The notes below the pieces were generated by a model, which did not search any database, was not told the origin of the DNA, and worked only from the letters and a program-made list of their open reading frames with translations. Of a stretch of 64,000 nt of DNA, positions 59,144-64,000 are shown in pieces (position 1 is the first letter of the stretch; each line of letters starts with the position of its first letter). The stretch is taken from the NCBI GenBank assembly GCA_039707465.1, contig CM077647.1, positions 117,492,610 through 117,556,609 on the forward strand. Reading direction: 5' to 3'. The position numbers and the translations under genes are program-made. Source of the DNA: Rhabdophis nuchalis. Lineage: Eukaryota > Chordata > Lepidosauria > Squamata > Natricidae.

Positions 59144-60116
59144 GTAAAAGAAATGGAGTATTTATCAGCATGATGCATTTAGATTTAGTTCTAATTATTC
59201 TCAACACTTGCCCATTTGTAAAAAGGATGCTATATTTTAGAAAATAGTTTTAGCACTTTTTACACGCACACATGTCTGATACAAACTTAACATGGTGCTG
59301 TTCCTGTTAAGAGTAGTCATGCAATAGTTTCAGGTATTATTTGAAAAAATATGGATAATATTAGATACTGAAGTAAAATACTTGGGATTTTTTTTTTGTT
59401 TAAAGAGCTTTCAATTAATATGCTGTTTAAAAATAATTGCTAAATGCAATTATTCCTTGAATAATTTATAAGCGCAAATTGGCTTTTTTGCAATCTTTAT
59501 AAAACAGAGTTGGCTCCATTAGCATGCTTTAATTTATGCACTTTCATAAAGATAGTTTTCTAGTTAGCATTGTATATTATGCCTGTCCTGATTTATTAAG
59601 CAGCCAATCTTCAGAAGCTTTTGTTCTAATATTCTACTAGGGATTTATACAGTTTTAATATGGTTAATAGTATATTTATTCATTATATATACATAGGGCT
59701 TAGGTTATTATATTTTATTAATATATTATGAGATATTAAAAAGAGTAACTAATGCCCCTAGTGTTTTCTTTATTTCTCACATTACATCTCCTCTGTGCCA
59801 CACACTAGTTTTTTAAAAATGTACTGTAAACATTGAGTCAATCTTTTAGTAAATACAGTTTGCTGACAGCTCTCTTTTGTATTTTCATGGAAAAAATTGG
59901 AAATGGTGATCAGGGAGGACATTCTAATCTCTTTTATAATTTAGGATCATTTCTCACAAGGACTAATAGTAATCCATATTTATTTACATTTTTATGTTCA
60001 GTGGTGTGTAGCATATTTATTGCATAGTTAATGGGTGTCTATCTTGTAATTAAAGGGTAAATATTCCATAGTTATAAAATAAATTCCACAATTTATGTCA
60101 ACTAGATTTTTCATTT
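59144..60116. other. USO1 intron downstream of the microexon
   Basis: AT-rich. No exon recognised up to the L1-type element. Confidence 0.5.
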
Positions 60117-60123
60117 TGTTCTA

Positions 60124-60750
60124 AGTTTTTTTTTTGTAAAGTGATTTTATTGGTTTTACAATTTTATAAGGGTAAGGGTATATAGGGTTAAAATAGAAAT
60201 TTTTTAGAGCTTTCATGTCAGAGATGGTGGTCATTTCCGATGCTTCATATAAAAACAATTTCAATAAAAAGTAAAAAGAAGTACATACATATTGTATCTT
60301 AAATCCATGCATTCAATCATTTCTTTTGTTAACATCTAATAAGGAATTACAGTTACATAAAGAAAAAAAAATCACTTTAATGATCAGAGTCTCTTACTTT
60401 GATTCTTTTCTTCCCTCCCGCCAGTGGGCAGAGGCTCAGCCCCTCCCACTCCCTCATCTTAGTCCACCAGGATTAAGGGTTATTTTTTAAGAGAAGCTTC
60501 CGCCTCTACCATTTATTTTAAATTTTATTCTATCCCCTTCCCGGAACAGCAACATTCCTTCAGGCATTAACCATTTAGAGCACCCCCCTTTTTGTACAAT
60601 TTTTTGAAGAGGAGAAATACTTCTCGGATTTTTCCGGGGGTCTGCTTCAAACTGGCAACTTCTTTTGGTTGATACAACAAAAGCCTCTCTCTGTGTGCTC
60701 CCAGGATCCCATCCCTTGTTAACCTTATCAAATTTTTATCTATCTCTCTT
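60124..60750 (-). mobile_element. L1-type element, 3' part
   Basis: The minus strand ends in an A-run (T-run at 60127-60135). The frame 60750-60567 reads REIDKNLIRLTRDGILGAHR, then KQTPGKIREVFLLFKKLYKK. It is followed by about 430 bp of 3' UTR-like sequence. Orientation and position match the ORF1 fragment at 63119-64000, on the other side of an inserted L2. Confidence 0.5.
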
Positions 60751-60757
60751 GGGTTCC

Positions 60758-63128
60758 GCCTGGGGCGGAACCCGAGATTCCTAGATGGTTCCGCCCCAGG
60801 CGCCTGATGGACCTGGAGAGGTTCCAGATGGAGCTTGGGCCTATACCTGTAACCCTCACCCACGACTCGACCGAGGACTTAGTGGCCGCATGGAATAGTG
60901 CGGCCACGGGGGCCTTGGACCGGGTCGTGCCCTTGCGGCCTCTCACGCGGCGCCGATCTACCCTGGCCCCTTGGTTCTGTGAGGAGCTAAGGGTGATGAA
61001 GCGCCGCAAGAGACGCCTAGAGAGCAGGTGGAGGTCCACTCATTCTGAATCCGACCGAACACTAGTGAGGTCCTACACAAAGACCTACCTAGTGGCAATA
61101 AGAGTGGCAAAATGTAGTCATCTTGCCACCCTTATTGCGTCCGCAGATAACCGCCCTGCCGCCCTGTTTAGAGTGACCCGCTCCCTTCTCCAACAGGGGC
61201 CGCGGGAAGCTCCCTTGCAGGGTAGAGCAGAGGAGTTTGGAAGTTATCTTCAGGACAAAATCGCTCGGATTCGGGACGACTTGGCCTCCATTTCGATAAA
61301 TCTGGGCGGACCATCTGAGGCAGGTCTTGAGACCGTTTTATGGGACGAGTTCGACTTTATTACTTCCGAAGACATGGACAAGGTTGCCAAGGCAACTGAA
61401 TGCCACCACATGTTTATTGGACCCGTGTCCCTCCTGGTTGGTACTGGCCTCCTAGGAGGTGACACGAGGCTGGCTCCAGGGAATTGTGAACGCTTCTCTT
61501 AATGAGGTGTTCTTGCCGGCCTCCCTTAAAGAGGCGATGGTAAGACCCCTCCTCAAGAAGCCTTCCCTGGACCCAGCATTGTTAACTAACTACCGTCCGG
61601 TCTCCAACCTCCAACCAAAAACCTCACTTTTTGGCGAAGGTTGTAGAGAGTGTGGTGGCACAGCAGTTCTCTCGGCACCTGGAGGAAACTGCTTATCTAG
61701 ACCTGCGCCAGTCTGGCTTCCGACCTGGGCACAGCACCGAGACGGCATTGGTCGCGTTGGTGGATGATCTCTGGAGGGCCAGAGATAGGGGTTTTTCCTC
61801 TATCCTGGTCCTATTAGATCTCTCAGCGGCTTTCGATACCATCGACCATGGTATCCTATTGCACCGACTGGAGAGGTTGGGACTGGGGGGCACTGTTTTA
61901 CAGTGGTTCTCCTCCTACCTCTCCGGTCGGTCGCAATTTGTACTGACAGGAGGGCAGAGGTCGACCTCGAGACCACTCATTTATGGGGTGCCTCAGGGGT
62001 CGGTCCTCTCACCCCTCCTGTTTAACATCTACATGAAGCCGCTGGGTGAGATCATCCGTGGTTGTGGGGTAGAGTACCATCTGTACGCTGATGATACTCA
62101 GCTGGACATATCTACCCCCAACCACCCCAATGATGCCGTCGAAGTAATGTCCCGGTGTTTGGAAGCCGTGCGGCTCTGGATGGGAAGTAACAAACTTTGG
62201 CTCAACCTGCCCAAGACCGAGTGGCTGAGGTTTCCGGCGTCTCGGCATAGCCAGCTCATTCCATCGCTGGTTATCGGGGGCGAGTCATTGGCCCCCGTGG
62301 AAAGGGCTCGCAACTTAGGCGTCCTCCTGGATTCGCGGCTGTCCCTGGACGACCATGTGACGGCCGTGACCAGGGGGGCATTCTACCAGGTTTGCCTGGT
62401 ACGCCAGTTGCGTCCCTTTCTTGACCGAGACGCCCTCCGCACTGTCACTCAAGCACTCGCTTAGACTATTGTAAAGCTCTCTACATGGGGCTCCCCTTGA
62501 GGTGCACCCGAAGGCTCCAGTTGGTTCAGAATGCAGCCGCGCGGGGGATTCTGGGAGCTTCTCGTTACTCCCACGTAACACCTCTCCTGCGCGAGCTGCA
62601 CTGGCTACCGGTGGCCTTCCGGGTGCACTTCAAGGTGCTTGTCACCATCTTCAAATCGCTCCATGGCTCGGGGCCTAGCTACCTGTGGGACCGTCTCCTG
62701 CCACATACCTCCCTGCGTCCGATACGCTCCCACAGAGAGGGCCTACTGAGGGTACCAACTGCCGGTCAATGCCGGCTAGCGGTGCCAAGGGGTAGGGCCT
62801 TCTCTGTGGCAGGGCTGGCCCTCTGGAACGACCTACCCCCCGAACTTCGCACTATCACGGACCTTCCCCTCTTTCGCCGTTCACTTAAAACATACTTTTT
62901 TCAGCAAGCTGGTCTTGCTTAATAGTTTAGACTTTTTGTAATATAGCTTCTGCCAAACACGTAAATGGATGTTAGATTTTTAGGGGGAATTTTAGCACAG
63001 GCTCTGATTTAATTCTTTTTACCTATTTATTGTATTTCTATTATTGTTGGTTTTAAATTCCTGTGCACCGCCCTGGGTCCATTTCGATGGAGAAGGCGCG
63101 GTATATAAATTGAAATAAATGAAATGAA
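60758..63128 (+). mobile_element. L2-type LINE, 5'-truncated, with reverse transcriptase
   Basis: The sequence homologous to other L2 copies begins near 60773 (WFRPRRLMDLERFQ). The linker frame 60807-61502 is frameshifted, and the RT frame 61631-62464 has [35 protein letters not shown] and YADDTQLD. The C-terminal frame is 62485-62922 (ending FQQAGLA). The 3' UTR has CGCCCTGGGTCC and an AAATAAATGAAATG tail. Confidence 0.88.
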
Positions 63129-64000
63129 AAAAAATGGATGTATCTTTTGTTCTGGCATATGTTGAAGTTGTATATTCTTTACTTTTTTTTGGTACATTCT
63201 GCTAAGTTATGTTTATTAAATCTTTTAAATTATCTGACTCAGAAGCATTATGAAACTTCAAAAAGCAAATTCTATTTTCAAAATCAATTCTAGACATATG
63301 ACCAGCCCTGTCTGTAGATTTTTTTTGCTGTTCCCTTCTCTCTTCGTTCATCTCGACCGTCCACCCTCCAACCCATCAATTTTTTGTTTGTTATCTGTTA
63401 TTATTCTTTGTGTCTCCAACAGTTCCAGTCTTGAGCTTGTCATGTCTTTCCGAATCTGCTTTATTTCCTGCAATATGCTTTGAAACATTCCATGTACTCT
63501 TGTAGAAGCAGTAACGGAAAAGTTTTTTCCAGTCGGAGGCTTTCTTGTTGGCATGATTTTTATTGTTAAAGATTGCGACTGGTGGGTGAATAGTCTTGCG
63601 AGCTCCAAGGAAGGGCAAATTCTTTTAAGTTCCAAACAGATGTTATATAAACTCCAGAGAGGCAACTGTAAAATCCAATCCAAGAAAGAAGGGTACAATG
63701 GGAGAGACACTGAGAGTTACTTGAGTTGACTGTAGGTGTAAATTTCTTGATCTTGTAGTGTTGAAGGAATGTTCAAATTTCAAAGAAAATTTTCCATTGG
63801 GAGCAAAGAAGCGCCATTTTTCTGCCGCTTTGGCTTTAGTGAAGAAATAATAAAAACTCCATTTAACCTTTAATGAGTCCCGGATACAAAGTTTCCAAGT
63901 GTAATTCCATATATGGTAATACTTATGCTTTTAGCTAATAAAGCATTTTAAAACGCCACTTTTTTTTTCCGAGAGGGGATTTTCTGCAATCTCCACCCTC
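63129..64000 (-). mobile_element. L1-type LINE 5' UTR and ORF1 N-terminus
   Basis: An ATG at 63554-63552 opens MPTRKPPTGKNFSVTASTRV, then FQSILQEIKQIRKDMTSSRL and ELLETQRIITDNKQKIDGLE. This basic start followed by a heptad-like coiled coil is typical of L1 ORF1p. A stop occurs at about 63348. Sequence above 63554 is the 5' UTR, continuing past the window end. Assignment rests on architecture, not on a search. Confidence 0.55.

Overview
The window is vertebrate nuclear DNA, most probably from a squamate reptile and quite possibly a snake. This rests on exon-by-exon recognition of two vertebrate genes and on the repeat content: L2- and CR1-type LINEs with (AATAAA)-like tails, a tRNA-derived SINE resembling Sauria SINEs, hAT-type MITEs and long microsatellites. 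No bacterial features are present. Two genes lie head to head. G3BP2 (stress-granule assembly factor 2) runs on the minus strand from a probable non-coding first exon near 40.8-41.0 kb to its eighth coding exon at 6.9 kb. Its RRM/RGG exons lie beyond position 1. USO1 (p115, the ER-Golgi vesicle tether) runs on the plus strand from a start codon at 45476. Its first four coding exons and a candidate 12-nt microexon are in the window, and the rest lies beyond 64000. The same divergent pair is known from the human 4q21 region, which supports both calls. G3BP2 exon phases all join: 308 codons plus one nucleotide are encoded here. USO1 has 99 codons plus one nucleotide, before the optional microexon.

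Layout. 1-6.2 kb: a G3BP2 intron holding an almost full-length plus-strand L2-type LINE, itself split by a minus-strand L2 copy. 6.9-31.5 kb: eight G3BP2 coding exons separated by introns with a Tc1/mariner-like element, hAT elements, a relic of a mobile-element gene, a decayed reverse transcriptase, an R4/Dong-like LINE end in (TAA)n, SINEs and L2 debris. 31.5-40.8 kb: G3BP2 intron 1 with a CR1 copy and an internally deleted, tandemly duplicated L2. 40.8-45.5 kb: the divergent promoter and intergenic region, with a perfect 135-bp palindromic MITE about 200 bp upstream of the USO1 start codon. 45.5-64 kb: USO1 introns with a young L2 copy (two in-frame stops), a three-level CR1/hAT/hAT nest containing a large fold-back, an L2 whose reverse-transcriptase core was removed in frame, and an L1-type ORF1 element split by another L2.

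The two host genes are unrelated in function; their link is shared position and divergent promoters. Almost everything else is mobile DNA in introns. I did not find a convincing undescribed biological system. The observations most worth following are the USO1 microexon, the palindromic hAT MITE pair, the two hAT elements with different ends but a shared core and microsatellite, the nested fold-back, and the unclassified transposon gene relic. Coordinates come from reading splice signals and reading frames by eye. Repeat boundaries without target-site duplications are approximate.
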